From NCBI GenBank assembly GCA_035293985.1, contig DATGLS010000052.1, positions 310,001 to 374,000 of the forward strand: a stretch of 64,000 bases of DNA, given 5' to 3'. This DNA is from JAVDCA01 sp035293985 (lineage in GTDB: Bacteria > Pseudomonadota > Alphaproteobacteria > Rhizobiales > Xanthobacteraceae). The translations under genes were made by a program, and so were the position numbers. This document shows positions 42,951-53,437 of this stretch, piece after piece (within the stretch, counting starts at the first letter, position 1; each line of letters starts with the position of its first letter). A model generated the notes under the pieces. The model searched no databases. It was given only the letters and a program-made list of their open reading frames with translations, and was not told where the DNA came from.

Positions 42951-43331
42951 CTACCAATGCGCCTTGCGCCGGTTCCAGGCATAGAGCACGTCGGCAAACC
43001 GATCATAGACGAAGCGCGCGACCGGCCGAACCACGGCGTTGCCGGCGAGTGCGCCCAGCCATCCCTCGCCGGGCGTGAGCCGCCACACCGCGATCGCGAC
43101 GTCGGCGCCGACCAAAAGCTTTCCGTCGGCGTCCGTCGCATGCAGACGCCGCCGCACGTCCTCGAGCGAGGCCCCGTACGCCGCGAGCGCATCGGGCTCG
43201 AGGTTGATGTCGCGAAACGTGATCGTGCCGGCCTGCACGGCGGCGAGCAGCTTGTTGCGCTGGCGGTCGATGCCGGCATCGCAGACGGGGCAGCGGGTGT
43301 TGTACCAGACGGTGAGCAGGGGGACGGGCAT
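42951..43331 (-). CDS. DUF393 / DCC-family thiol-disulfide oxidoreductase
   Basis: 126 aa. N-terminal TVWYNTRCPVCDAGI gives the CxxC of the DCC family; thioredoxin-like fold with VGADVAIAVWRLTPGEGWLGAL as the second signature. Likely a membrane-associated redox protein. Its ATG is 2 bp from the stop of the broken toxin gene. Confidence 0.88.
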   Translation of the reverse strand: MPVPLLTVWYNTRCPVCDAGIDRQRNKLLAAVQAGTITFRDINLEPDALAAYGASLEDVRRRLHATDADGKLLVGADVAIAVWRLTPGEGWLGALAGNAVVRPVARFVYDRFADVLYAWNRRKAHW

Positions 43332-43333
43332 CC

Positions 43334-43621
43334 TCAGTCTCGCGTTTCGCGACCGTGGAATACGCGCAGCATGACCAAGCGCTCACGATCGGTGCGGTAT
43401 TGAAAGATGTAGCGCGCGGTGGCGACTAGAAGAATAGCTGGCCTGAATTGAGCCGGGCGGTCCGATCGCACGTCCGAGATGCGCGCGCTCGGTGAGCATT
43501 TGCGCCTTCTGGATGATCTCGCGGGCAATTGTCTGCGCAAGCCGCGGATGGCCGCTCATGCAGGAATTCAGCGAAACGGTCGAGGTGGGCGAGCCGCGTC
43601 TTCCGACCATTCGATCCTCAT
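43334..43621 (-). pseudogene. RelE/ParE-family toxin, degraded by several frameshifts
   Basis: Start ATG 43621 overlaps the antitoxin stop (ATGA), as in intact modules. The first codons read MRIEWSEDA, then an extra G forces an early stop. Reading on in the other frames restores LAHLDRFAEFLHER, then PRLAQTIAREIIQKAQMLTERAHLGRAIGP, then VATARYIFQYRTDRERLVML, RVFHGRETRD at the C-terminus. So at least three indels separate otherwise good ParE/RelE blocks. The toxin is very likely inactive. Confidence 0.8.
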
Positions 43622-43755
43622 CGATCACGCCACGGGCGGAACGACGGTGTTCCCCAAGTCTGTAGCCAGCGCACGACTTCGTCATGAGGGATAGTCTTGG
43701 CGCCGGCTTCAACAGACTTCCAGCGACGAGCAAGATCGGGCAACCTCGTCGTCAT
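43618..43755 (-). CDS. Antitoxin of the 43334-43755 toxin-antitoxin module (short, intact)
   Basis: 45 aa: MTTRLPDLARRW, then VEAGAKTIPHDEVVRWLQTW and a basic end. AGAKTIPHDEVVRWLQ(S/T)WG is the typical C-terminal part of RelB/ParD-type antitoxins that ends in a short tail; family members are usually somewhat longer. It is intact while its toxin is not, which is a plausible order of decay. Confidence 0.65.
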   Translation of the reverse strand: MTTRLPDLARRWKSVEAGAKTIPHDEVVRWLQTWGTPSFRPWRDR

Positions 43756-43861
43756 CCGCGACGGCGAAATGTCGACGCTGGACCAGCCCCTGCGCTCACG
43801 CCCGACATCTGATATGGTCCGCCGCCCTCAACGAAAAACCACCCCCACAACGGAGACCACC

Positions 43862-44155
43862 ATGCCCAAGGCCTACTGGGTGTCATCCTATCGCTCGATC
43901 TCCAACCCGGACGCGCTCGCGGAATACGCCAAGCTCGCCGGTCCGGCGCTCGCCGCCGCCGGCGCGCGCTTTCTCGCGCGCGGCATGCCGGCACAGGTGT
44001 ACGAAGCGGGCCTCAAGCAGCGCATAGTGATCGCCGAGTTTCCGAGCGTCGAGGCCGCCATCGCGTGCCACGACGGCCCCGCCTATCAGGCGGCGCTCAA
44101 GGTGTTCAACCACGCGGGCGAGCGCGACTTCCGCATCATCGAAGGGCTGGAGTGA
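43862..44155 (+). CDS. DUF1330 family protein
   Basis: 97 aa dimeric ferredoxin-like alpha/beta barrel. AYWVSSYRSISNPDALAEYAKLAGPALAAAG, RIVIAEFPSVEAAIACHD, GPAYQAALKVFNHAGERDFRII are the family signature. Function unknown, often near metabolic enzymes. Confidence 0.9.
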   Translation: MPKAYWVSSYRSISNPDALAEYAKLAGPALAAAGARFLARGMPAQVYEAGLKQRIVIAEFPSVEAAIACHDGPAYQAALKVFNHAGERDFRIIEGLE

Positions 44156-44165
44156 TCGGTCATCG

Positions 44166-44194
44166 GCGCCGGCCTGTTCCATTCAGGCCGGCGC
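44166..44194 (+). terminator. Hairpin after the DUF1330 gene
   Basis: GCGCCGGCCT-N9-AGGCCGGCGC, perfect 10-bp stem 10 bp after the stop; no T-run follows. Confidence 0.6.
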
Positions 44195-44817
44195 GAAGGC
44201 TACGGGACGCTCTCCACTGAGACGTCGATGTTGCCAATTCGGTTTGCGCGCTCGCGTCACCTTCGGCCTGCCGGAACCGTGGCTGGTGGCACCGCCCGAG
44301 GCCCATTGAAATTGCTGCTGTTATCCCAGTTAGGTGACGTTGCCACGTTGCCAAAATTGGCCGCGCCAGCGCGCTCGCCCACCCTTCTACTGATATCATT
44401 GGGTTTTCTAGCCACGGGTTTGTTCTGCCGTTCTGCCGTTCTGCCGTTCTGCCGCCAGCCCCGGCGTCAATGCCACCTCGCGAATTCTCGATGAGGCTGG
44501 CGGGCCGGACCGATCGCCACAGGTCGATCCGCAACGGATCAGGCCGCGGGCATGCCTGAAACTTCCGTCCTCGTTGGCCTCGGCATCGCGTGCGCCGGCA
44601 GCGTGCGCAAGCAGAGTCTCATCTATCCCCGCAATCCCCGCCTTCGCGCTGCGTCAACACGACCGAACGGCGAGCATATGATGGGCGGCAGCGGGCGCCG
44701 CCTCGCCGCAAAGTCGCCCACTCGCGGATTTATCCGATCGGACCTATATACGGTGCACAATCGCGCCGACGGCACGCCCCGCCCATCGCGGGGATTTCAT
44801 TTTCGAGGATGGCGGAC
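44195..44817. other. Long intergenic region with an 8-bp x4 tandem tract
   Basis: About 620 bp with no supported gene. 44423-44454 is TTCTGCCG four times in a row, a simple-sequence tract prone to slippage. The remainder carries the promoter of the 44818 gene. Confidence 0.6.
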
Positions 44818-45069
44818 ATGGCGAAAAGACCAGGCAGCAATCCCAAGAACGAATGGGCCTTCTTCGACGTGGTCTACGAGGACGGCTCGCAGCGCTCGAA
44901 CCGGCGCGTGCCGCTCGCGATCCTGGGCGGCCTCGAGAAGGACGCGCCCGCCCGCGACTACATCATCGAGCAGGACCGCGAGATCGCCGAGAAATCCGGC
45001 CAGCCGCCGCTGGAGATCACGAGCATCCGCCGGGTCGGCGCGAAGCCGGCGAAGTACGAGAAAGTGTAG
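44818..45069 (+). CDS. Conserved small hypothetical protein
   Basis: 83 aa from ATG 44818 (GAGG 9 nt upstream). Hydrophilic: AKRPGSNPKNEWAFFDVVYE, then RRVPLAILGGLEKDAPARDY and KSGQPPLEITSIRRVG. Likely a compact soluble regulator; unknown function. Converges on rpoD with a shared terminator between them. Confidence 0.75.
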   Translation: MAKRPGSNPKNEWAFFDVVYEDGSQRSNRRVPLAILGGLEKDAPARDYIIEQDREIAEKSGQPPLEITSIRRVGAKPAKYEKV

Positions 45070-45098
45070 GCCGCCGGCACGGGCCGCCCCGCGAAACA

Positions 45099-45127
45099 AA
45101 AACGGTCCGCAAAGTGCGGGCCGTTTT
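45099..45127. terminator. Bidirectional terminator between the 44818 gene and rpoD
   Basis: AAAACGGTCCGC-AAAGT-GCGGGCCGTTTT, 12-bp stem with one mismatch, A/T tails on both sides, so it can work in either direction. Confidence 0.85.
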
Positions 45128-45151
45128 GATTCGATTCCTCCACGCCCCCGC

Positions 45152-47299
<2,148 letters not shown>

Positions 47300-47314
47300 C
47301 GAGCGTCTCCTCAC

Positions 47315-47605
47315 TCCCGCCAGTCACATCCGCCGAGGCGCGCACATAGCAATGCGCGCCACCTCGCGAAACCCGGACACCCGTGCCGTCGCCCGAATCA
47401 GCAGAAGATTCTCGGCGACGGCGCTGAAACGCGCGTTAACCCCGGTCATCCCGCCCTCGGGGGCCAACTACAGGACCAACTCCAGGACCAAATCCAGGAC
47501 CTTGCCCCGCCCGCGTGGGCACGGCACGCCCCGCCAATCCGAGAACCGCAAAATTCCCAGGTTTTGCAAAATTCTCTTGCCGTTCCATATCGCTACGACC
47601 GCCTC
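47315..47605. other. dnaG-rpoD spacer with 12-bp tandem repeats
   Basis: A 291-bp spacer, presumably with rpoD's own promoter. 47472-47507 contains AGGACCAACTCC, AGGACCAAATCC and a third partial AGGACC unit. Confidence 0.6.
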
Positions 47606-49558
47606 TCAAAGGTTGCGGAGCGGCCGCCCGGACAGAACGCCAAACCCTTCGATCGAGGCCTCCGTTCCGTCGATTGCCGAAAGGCGGCCCTGCACGTCGC
47701 GCAGCCACGCGAAATTCTGCTCGCTCGGGTCATCGCCCAGCGCCCGCTCGGCGTCCTTGAGCTCCCTGTTTAGCGAGCGGGTCTTGCGATGCAAGGTGAC
47801 GACATGGGTCCACCATTGGCGCACATCGTCGGGCGCAGCGCCGGCGCGCGCCGGCCAGTCGGCCTCATGGGTCAACGCCCGCTCGATACGCGCGAGAAGG
47901 GCCCCATGTTCGCCGGCGATCAAAGCGCGCATGTCCTCCGCCGGCGCGGCACCGGCCTGCACGGAGGCGGCATCGAGAATGGCGCGGCGCAGCAAACCGG
48001 CGTCGGGATTGTGGAACTCGAGTTCCGCAACCTCCTCGGCGTGGGTATCGAGCAGCCAGGGATGATTGACCAGCGCGAGCAGGATCAGCGCCTCGCGCGC
48101 CGGCAAGGCCGTGCGCGCGCCGCGCACGATCGAGGATGACGCCAGCCGCGGGCTCAGGGGCGCGACGTTCAGGACGTCATTTTCCGTCGGGCGCCCGCGC
48201 TTGCCGGCGAAGCGGTCGCGACCGACGAAACGATCGCGGCCCGTGAAGCGGCCGGCAGCACCCGGCTTGCCGGGGCGCGGCGGTGGCGCGAACAGGTTGC
48301 GCAGCCGCGTCTCCAGATCCTGGCGATAGTATTTGCGCACGGCCTCGTGGTCGATCGCGCCGGTCACGGCGTTGATGCGGGCTTCGAGGCCGGCGCGCCG
48401 CTCGGGCGTGTCGAAGCGGCCGGCTGCGGTCTCGCGCATCCACAGCATCTCGGCGAGCGGGCGCGCGCCGGCGAGCACGTCGGCGACTGCGCCTTTGCCG
48501 CCCGAGCGCACGAGATCATCCGGATCCTGGCCATCAGGCAGGCTCGCGAACAGCAGGCTCTTGCCCGGCTTGAGCCGCGGCAGCGCGAGATCGACCGCGC
48601 GGAAGGCCGCGCGCTGGCCCGCGCCGTCGCCGTCGAAACAGAGGATCGGCTCGTCGGCCATCTTCCACAGCAGGCCGAGCTGGTCCTCGGTGAGCGCGGT
48701 GCCGAGTGGGGCGACGGTTGCGGGAAAGCCAGCCGTCACCATGGCGATCACGTCGACGTAGCCTTCGACCGCGACCACCGGCGCGCCCTGATGGGCGGCG
48801 GCACGGGCGGCGGCGCCGTTGTAGAGCGTCGACCCCTTGTGGAAGAGCGGCGTCTCCGGCGAGTTGAGGTATTTGGCCGGCGCATCCTTGTCGAGCGCGC
48901 GGCCGCCGAATGCGATGATGCGACCCGAGAGGTCGCTGATCGGAAACATCACGCGGTCGCGAAAGCGGTCATAGGGCAGCGGTATGTCGTCGCCCGCGAC
49001 CAAGAGCCCCGCCTCGATCATGTCCTCGGGCGAGACGTTGTGACTGCCGAGGTGCTCCTTGAGCGCGAAGCGCTCGGCCGGCGCGTAGCCGATGCGGAAC
49101 TTGAGCTGGGTCGCGGGATCGAGGCCGCGATCCGCCAGATATCCGCGCGCCTTGGCGCCGGCGCGCGACGCGAGCGTCGCCTCGAAGAATTTCGCCGCGA
49201 GCTCGATGATGTCGTGCAGCGTGCGGCGGCGATGCTCCTGCGCCTCCGCCTCTTCGCTCATCTTCGGAACGCTCAAGCCCGCCATGGCGGCGAGCCGCTC
49301 GACCGCCTCCGGGAAGGTCACGCCTTCGGTGTCCATCACGAAGCCGAAGATGTCGCCGTGCTTGCCGGACGAGAAGTCGTGATAGAAGGCCTTCTGGTCG
49401 TTGACGTAGAAGGAAGGCGTGCGCTCCTTGTTGAAGGGCGAGAGCCCCTTCCACTCGCGACCCGACTTCTTGAGCTTCACCCGCCGGCCCACGACGTCCG
49501 AGACCGGAAGCCGGGCGCGCAGCTCATCGAGAAATTGCGGCGGAAAGCGCATGGACAC
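47606..49558 (-). CDS. dnaG: DNA primase DnaG, lacking zinc ligands
   Basis: 650 aa. The N-terminal domain aligns with CHC2 zinc fingers, but the four ligands are Ser40, Asn43, Asp61 and Ser64 (SPFN, HDFSSGKHG) in place of Cys40, His43, Cys61 and Cys64. TOPRIM domain: VAVEGYVDVIAM and LCFDGDGAGQRAA, with active-site Glu and Asp. C-terminal DnaB-binding helices follow. It makes RNA primers at the fork. The zinc-less finger is a substitution I recall from related rhizobia, so function is probably preserved. Confidence 0.96.
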   Translation of the reverse strand: MSMRFPPQFLDELRARLPVSDVVGRRVKLKKSGREWKGLSPFNKERTPSFYVNDQKAFYHDFSSGKHGDIFGFVMDTEGVTFPEAVERLAAMAGLSVPKMSEEAEAQEHRRRTLHDIIELAAKFFEATLASRAGAKARGYLADRGLDPATQLKFRIGYAPAERFALKEHLGSHNVSPEDMIEAGLLVAGDDIPLPYDRFRDRVMFPISDLSGRIIAFGGRALDKDAPAKYLNSPETPLFHKGSTLYNGAAARAAAHQGAPVVAVEGYVDVIAMVTAGFPATVAPLGTALTEDQLGLLWKMADEPILCFDGDGAGQRAAFRAVDLALPRLKPGKSLLFASLPDGQDPDDLVRSGGKGAVADVLAGARPLAEMLWMRETAAGRFDTPERRAGLEARINAVTGAIDHEAVRKYYRQDLETRLRNLFAPPPRPGKPGAAGRFTGRDRFVGRDRFAGKRGRPTENDVLNVAPLSPRLASSSIVRGARTALPAREALILLALVNHPWLLDTHAEEVAELEFHNPDAGLLRRAILDAASVQAGAAPAEDMRALIAGEHGALLARIERALTHEADWPARAGAAPDDVRQWWTHVVTLHRKTRSLNRELKDAERALGDDPSEQNFAWLRDVQGRLSAIDGTEASIEGFGVLSGRPLRNL

Positions 49559-49748
49559 CGACTTGCGTGATTCGCTGATCGTCTCAGGTTAGCGCGGTCG
49601 AGCCGTCAAGGGATAACGCCAAGAGAGCAGATTGAGTGAGCGCACCACGTGCCCTCACGCGGACCACCCAGGTTGTCCCGGTTATCCACAGGCGGTGCAG
49701 CGTCCTTCCTACCCTTATGGCAGGGCACTCGGTCGTGTTTCATTATTT

Positions 49749-49760
49749 ACTTAATTAAGT
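49749..49760. promoter_or_regulatory. Palindromic operator before the ArsR-type gene
   Basis: ACTTAATTAAGT, a perfect 12-bp palindrome 9 nt before the ATG, the size and place of an autorepressor site for ArsR-family dimers. Confidence 0.6.
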
Positions 49761-49769
49761 GGCGGCTTT

Positions 49770-50117
49770 ATGATCTCGCGGATGGACTCCCTCGCCGCGC
49801 TTGCCGATCCCACCCGTCGCCGCATCGTCGAGATGCTCGCCCAGCGCGAGCTTTCCGCCGGCGAGATCGCCGACCGCTTCGCGCTCACGGCGCCTGCCAT
49901 CTCGCAACACCTCCGCGCGCTGCGCGAGGCCGGGCTCGTGCGCGTGCGCGCGGACGCGCAACGGCGCATCTACGAGCTCGATCCCGACGGCTTCGCCGAG
50001 CTCGACAAGTGGCTGAGCCACATCCGCCAGTCGTGGCGCGGACCCCTCAACGCGCAGGAGCGGCGGCTTATCAAGCGGGGCGAGGGCAAGACAAGTCCCG
50101 GCGACGGACGGGGATGA
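49770..50117 (+). CDS. ArsR-family winged-helix repressor
   Basis: 115 aa. DSLAALADPTRRRIVEMLAQRELSAGEIADRF, then APAISQHLRALREAGLVRVR (recognition helix) and a wing RRIYELDPDGF. No ELCVCD-type metal site, so probably a metal-independent member that acts on a linked gene. The FKBP gene follows in the same direction. Confidence 0.92.
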   Translation: MISRMDSLAALADPTRRRIVEMLAQRELSAGEIADRFALTAPAISQHLRALREAGLVRVRADAQRRIYELDPDGFAELDKWLSHIRQSWRGPLNAQERRLIKRGEGKTSPGDGRG

Positions 50118-50198
50118 ACGAATTGAACGCGACGGGGTGGGCGCAGGCTGTTCGGTACGCTACACCAGCCGTCCTTTCCATCCGCAGGGAGCATCCGA

Positions 50199-50663
50199 AT
50201 GCGAATGTCTCGACGCGCCGCACTGCCGGCGCTCTGCGCCGCGTTCGCGGCCGGCCTTCTCACCACGAGCGCCACCCGCGCCAGCGCACAGAACCCCGGG
50301 AGAACCATGACCACCGCATCGGGCCTCAGGATCATCGACACCAAGATCGGCAACGGGGCGACGCCGCGAACCGGCCAGACCTGCGTGATGCACTACACCG
50401 GCTGGCTCTATGACGAGAGCGCGAAGGATCATAAGGGCAAGAAGTTCGACAGCTCGGTCGATCGCCAGGAGCCGTTCGAGTTCGCCATCGGGCAGGGCAA
50501 CGTGATCGCCGGCTGGGACGAGGGCGTCGCCACCATGAAGGTGGGTGGCAAGCGCACCCTGATCATCCCCCCGCAGCTCGGCTACGGCGCGCGCGGCGCC
50601 GGCGGCGTCATCCCGCCGAACGCGACGCTGATCTTCGACGTCGAGCTGCTGGCGGTGAAGTAA
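50199..50663 (+). CDS. Secreted FKBP-type peptidyl-prolyl cis-trans isomerase
   Basis: 154 aa. Signal region (AALPALCAAFAAGLLTTSATRASA) with a twin-Arg-like MRMSRR start, then the FKBP domain: VMHYTGWLYDES, GQGNVIAGWDEGVATMKVGGKRTLIIPPQLGYG, and FDVELLAVK. Catalytic pocket residues (Tyr, Phe, Asp, Trp) are in place. GGGAG upstream of the ATG. Confidence 0.93.
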   Translation: MRMSRRAALPALCAAFAAGLLTTSATRASAQNPGRTMTTASGLRIIDTKIGNGATPRTGQTCVMHYTGWLYDESAKDHKGKKFDSSVDRQEPFEFAIGQGNVIAGWDEGVATMKVGGKRTLIIPPQLGYGARGAGGVIPPNATLIFDVELLAVK

Positions 50664-50707
50664 CCTGCCGTCTCCTCTTCGGGGAGAGGGATCGCAGCCC
50701 GGGAAAT

Positions 50708-51685
50708 CTAATCTTCCGCCACGAACCCCGATGCTTTGACGACCGGTGCCCACCGCGCGTAATCCGCGCGCACCGTGGCGGCGAACGCATCGGGCGTCTC
50801 GACGTCGGGCTCGTTGCCGAATTTGGCGAGGCTCTTGGCGAATTCGGGCGACCGCGTCGCCGCATTGATCGCGGCACCGAGCATCCGCACGGTCTCGGGC
50901 GCCGTCTTCGCGGGCGCGAACGCGCCGAGCCAGGACTCGACCACCACGTCGAAGCCCTGCTCGCGCATGGTCGGAACGTCGGGCAGGAACGCGGAGCGGC
51001 GCGCGCCGGTCACCGCGAGGATGCGGATGTTGCCGGAGCTCGCCTGGGTCAGCGTCTCGCTGATCGGGTTGATGCTCGCCGGCACGTGGCCGCCGATCAG
51101 ATCCTGTAGCGCCGGCGCCCCGCCGCGATAGTGCACCGGCGTCATTGCGATGCCGGCGGCGTTCGCCAGCATCACGCCGACGAAGTGCGGCGTGCCGCCC
51201 GCCGCGGTGGTGGCGTAATTGGCATTGGCCGGATTGGCCTTCGCCCAGGCGACGAAGTCCGCGAGCGACCTGACGCTCGCCGGGACCATCGGGCCCACAT
51301 TATACGTGAGCATCGACTTCGCCGCCGGCGCGACCGGCACGAGATCGCGCAGCGGATCGTAGCTCAGCTTGCGGAAGCTGTGCGGATACAAGGTGATGGG
51401 AAAGTCCGGCGTGAACAGCAGCGTGCTGCCGTCGGGCTCGGCATTCTTGACGTAGTCGACCGAGGCGCGCGCTGCGGCGCCCGGCTTGTTCTCGACGATG
51501 ATCGCGGAGGCGAACGGCACCTGCATGCGCTCGGCGAGGATGCGCGCAATGATGTCGGTGCCGCCGCCCGCCGGGAACCCGACGATGAGGCGCAGCGTGC
51601 GCTTGGACTGGGCGAAGACGCGCGTCGCAGCGATGGAGGCGGCTGCGGCGAGCAGTTCGGTGAGCAAGCGACGGCGAGGGAGCAT
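50708..51685 (-). CDS. TctC/Bug family binding protein
   Basis: 325 aa from ATG 51685. Signal RRLLTELLAAAASIAATRVFAQ, then LRLIVGFPAGGGTDIIARIL, and VHYRGGAPALQDLIGGH. Orphan carboxylate receptor. It follows the next Bug gene on the same strand, 88 bp away. Confidence 0.92.
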   Translation of the reverse strand: MLPRRRLLTELLAAAASIAATRVFAQSKRTLRLIVGFPAGGGTDIIARILAERMQVPFASAIIVENKPGAAARASVDYVKNAEPDGSTLLFTPDFPITLYPHSFRKLSYDPLRDLVPVAPAAKSMLTYNVGPMVPASVRSLADFVAWAKANPANANYATTAAGGTPHFVGVMLANAAGIAMTPVHYRGGAPALQDLIGGHVPASINPISETLTQASSGNIRILAVTGARRSAFLPDVPTMREQGFDVVVESWLGAFAPAKTAPETVRMLGAAINAATRSPEFAKSLAKFGNEPDVETPDAFAATVRADYARWAPVVKASGFVAED

Positions 51686-51773
51686 GCGATCTCCGCGACA
51701 CGACCACGGCGGTTGCGCCCCCTCTCCCCCTGAAGGGACGCCAAGGGGAAGGAGCGCCGGGACCGCGCTCACC

Positions 51774-52748
51774 TTACTGCGGCTCGAGCCCAGCGTCTTT
51801 CACCACCTGCTTCGCGACCACCCGCTCCTTGTCGATCTCGGCGGCGAATTCCGCCGGCGTGTTGATCGCCGGCACGAGGCCGCGGGCGAGCAGCGTCTTG
51901 TCGCGGAAGCCGGGTTCGTCGACGATCTTGGCGAACTCGGCGGCGAGCTTGTCGACGATCGGCTTCGGCGTGCCGGCGGGGACGAACAGGCCGTACCAGC
52001 TCTGCGAGGCAGGACCGTGATAGCCGGTCTCCTCGAGCGTTGGGATGTTCGGATATTGCGGGAAGTGGATGTTGTTGAGCATGACCAGCGCCGTCATGTC
52101 GCCGGCCGTCAGATGCCCGAGCACGTTGCCGATGCCGATGAGGCCGATCGGCGTCGAGCCGTTCATGATCGCGTTGACGGCATCGCCGCCGCCGCGGAAC
52201 GGCACGCGGACCCAATCGGCGCCCTTGTCGGTCTTGAGCCGCTCCATATAGAGCGCGAGCGCGGGCGAAGCCGTCAGGTAGCTGAGCGTGCCGGGCTTGG
52301 CCTTCGAGGCGGCGATGAGCTCATCGACCGTCTTCGCCGCGAGCGATGAGTTGATCACCAGGGTCTGCAGCAGGTGAAACAGGTTGGTAACGGGAACGAA
52401 GTCCCGCTCCGGATTGAACGGCAGGTGCTTGAACAAGAACTCGTTGGAGATGGTCGCGTCGGCGTTGAGGATGCAGATGGTGTAGCCGTCGTTCGCGGCC
52501 TGCGCGCACGCATTGGCGCCGACGTTCTGCGAGCCGCCCGGCCGGTTGTCGACGATCAGCGGCTGGCCCCAGTCCTTCTGCAGCTGCTGCCCGGCCGCGC
52601 GGGCGAAGATGTCGCTCAATCCGCCGGCGCTGGTGTTGGTGATCACGCGGATCGGCCGCGTCGGATAATCGGCGGCGGCGGCCGTGAGTGTTCCGCAGCC
52701 GACGGCTACGCAGGCAGCCAGCAAGGATCGCTTGAGCACAGAACCCAC
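51774..52748 (-). CDS. TctC/Bug family binding protein
   Basis: 324 aa. GTG start at 52748 with GGGGGAG 7 nt upstream (a longer ATG-started frame would add 26 residues with no signal peptide logic). Signal SLLAACVAVGCGTLTAAAA, then YPTRPIRVITNTSAGGLSDIF. VPFRGGGDAVNAIM is the family's VPYRGG motif variant. Together with the 50708 gene it is a tandem orphan receptor pair. Confidence 0.92.
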   Translation of the reverse strand: MGSVLKRSLLAACVAVGCGTLTAAAADYPTRPIRVITNTSAGGLSDIFARAAGQQLQKDWGQPLIVDNRPGGSQNVGANACAQAANDGYTICILNADATISNEFLFKHLPFNPERDFVPVTNLFHLLQTLVINSSLAAKTVDELIAASKAKPGTLSYLTASPALALYMERLKTDKGADWVRVPFRGGGDAVNAIMNGSTPIGLIGIGNVLGHLTAGDMTALVMLNNIHFPQYPNIPTLEETGYHGPASQSWYGLFVPAGTPKPIVDKLAAEFAKIVDEPGFRDKTLLARGLVPAINTPAEFAAEIDKERVVAKQVVKDAGLEPQ

Positions 52749-52796
52749 GAGACGTCTCCCCCAAAGCTTGTTTCTTCGCGTCGAGCCGCATTGAAC

Positions 52797-52881
52797 CGTC
52801 ATACCCGGCCTCGTGCCGGCATCCACGTCTCCGCCCTATCGACAAAGACGTGGATGGCCGGGACAAGCCCGGCCATGACGG
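52797..52881. repeat. Dispersed intergenic inverted repeat (family A, copy 2)
   Basis: CGTCATACCCGGCCTCGTGCCGGCATCCACG ... CGTGGATGGCCGGGACAAGCCCGGCCATGACGG; same family as 31054-31138 and 60597-60676. Confidence 0.8.
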
Positions 52882-52897
52882 CTGAGAGGCAGCGGCT

Positions 52898-53353
52898 TCA
52901 CGCGCCGAGCTGACTTTTTACCAGCCCGCCTGCCTTGGCGAAATCCATCTTGCCGGCGTAGCGCTCTTTTAGCGCAGCCATCACCCGGCCCATGTCCTTG
53001 ATGCTGGAGGCGCCGGTGTCCTTCACGACGGCGGCGATCGCCGCCTTGAGCTCGTCGTCGGACATCTGCTTGGGCAGATAGCGGGAGATAATGTCGATCT
53101 CCTGCTGTTCCTGCTTCACCAGGTCGTCGCGGCCACCCTTCCGGTAGAGCTCGACGGATTCTTGTCGCTGCTTGATCATCTTCTGCAGGATCGACAGCAC
53201 GTCGCCGTCGCCGAGCGCCGGCTTGCTCGCGCCGCGCGCCTCGATGTCCGCGTTCTTGAGCGTGGCATTGACCATGCGCAGAGTTGAGACGGCGCGCTCG
53301 TCCTTGGCCTTCATGGCCTCCTTCAAGGCGTTGTTGATCTCGTCCCGCAACAT
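52898..53353 (-). CDS. GatB/YqeY domain protein
   Basis: 151 aa, stand-alone YqeY fold: DEINNALKEAMKAKDERAVSTLRMVNATLKNADIEAR, KYLP-like ISRYLPKQMSDDEL, KDMGRVMAALKERYAGKMDF. Resembles the tRNA-binding tail of GatB; exact function unknown. Divergent from carA, a common arrangement in the order. Confidence 0.93.
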   Translation of the reverse strand: MLRDEINNALKEAMKAKDERAVSTLRMVNATLKNADIEARGASKPALGDGDVLSILQKMIKQRQESVELYRKGGRDDLVKQEQQEIDIISRYLPKQMSDDELKAAIAAVVKDTGASSIKDMGRVMAALKERYAGKMDFAKAGGLVKSQLGA

Positions 53354-53437
53354 CGCTATGCCCTTCGCCAACCGTCGCCCTTGGCGCACCGTTGAGTCGC
53401 CCCATATGGAAGACGGCGGCAAACATGTAGGCCAGCG

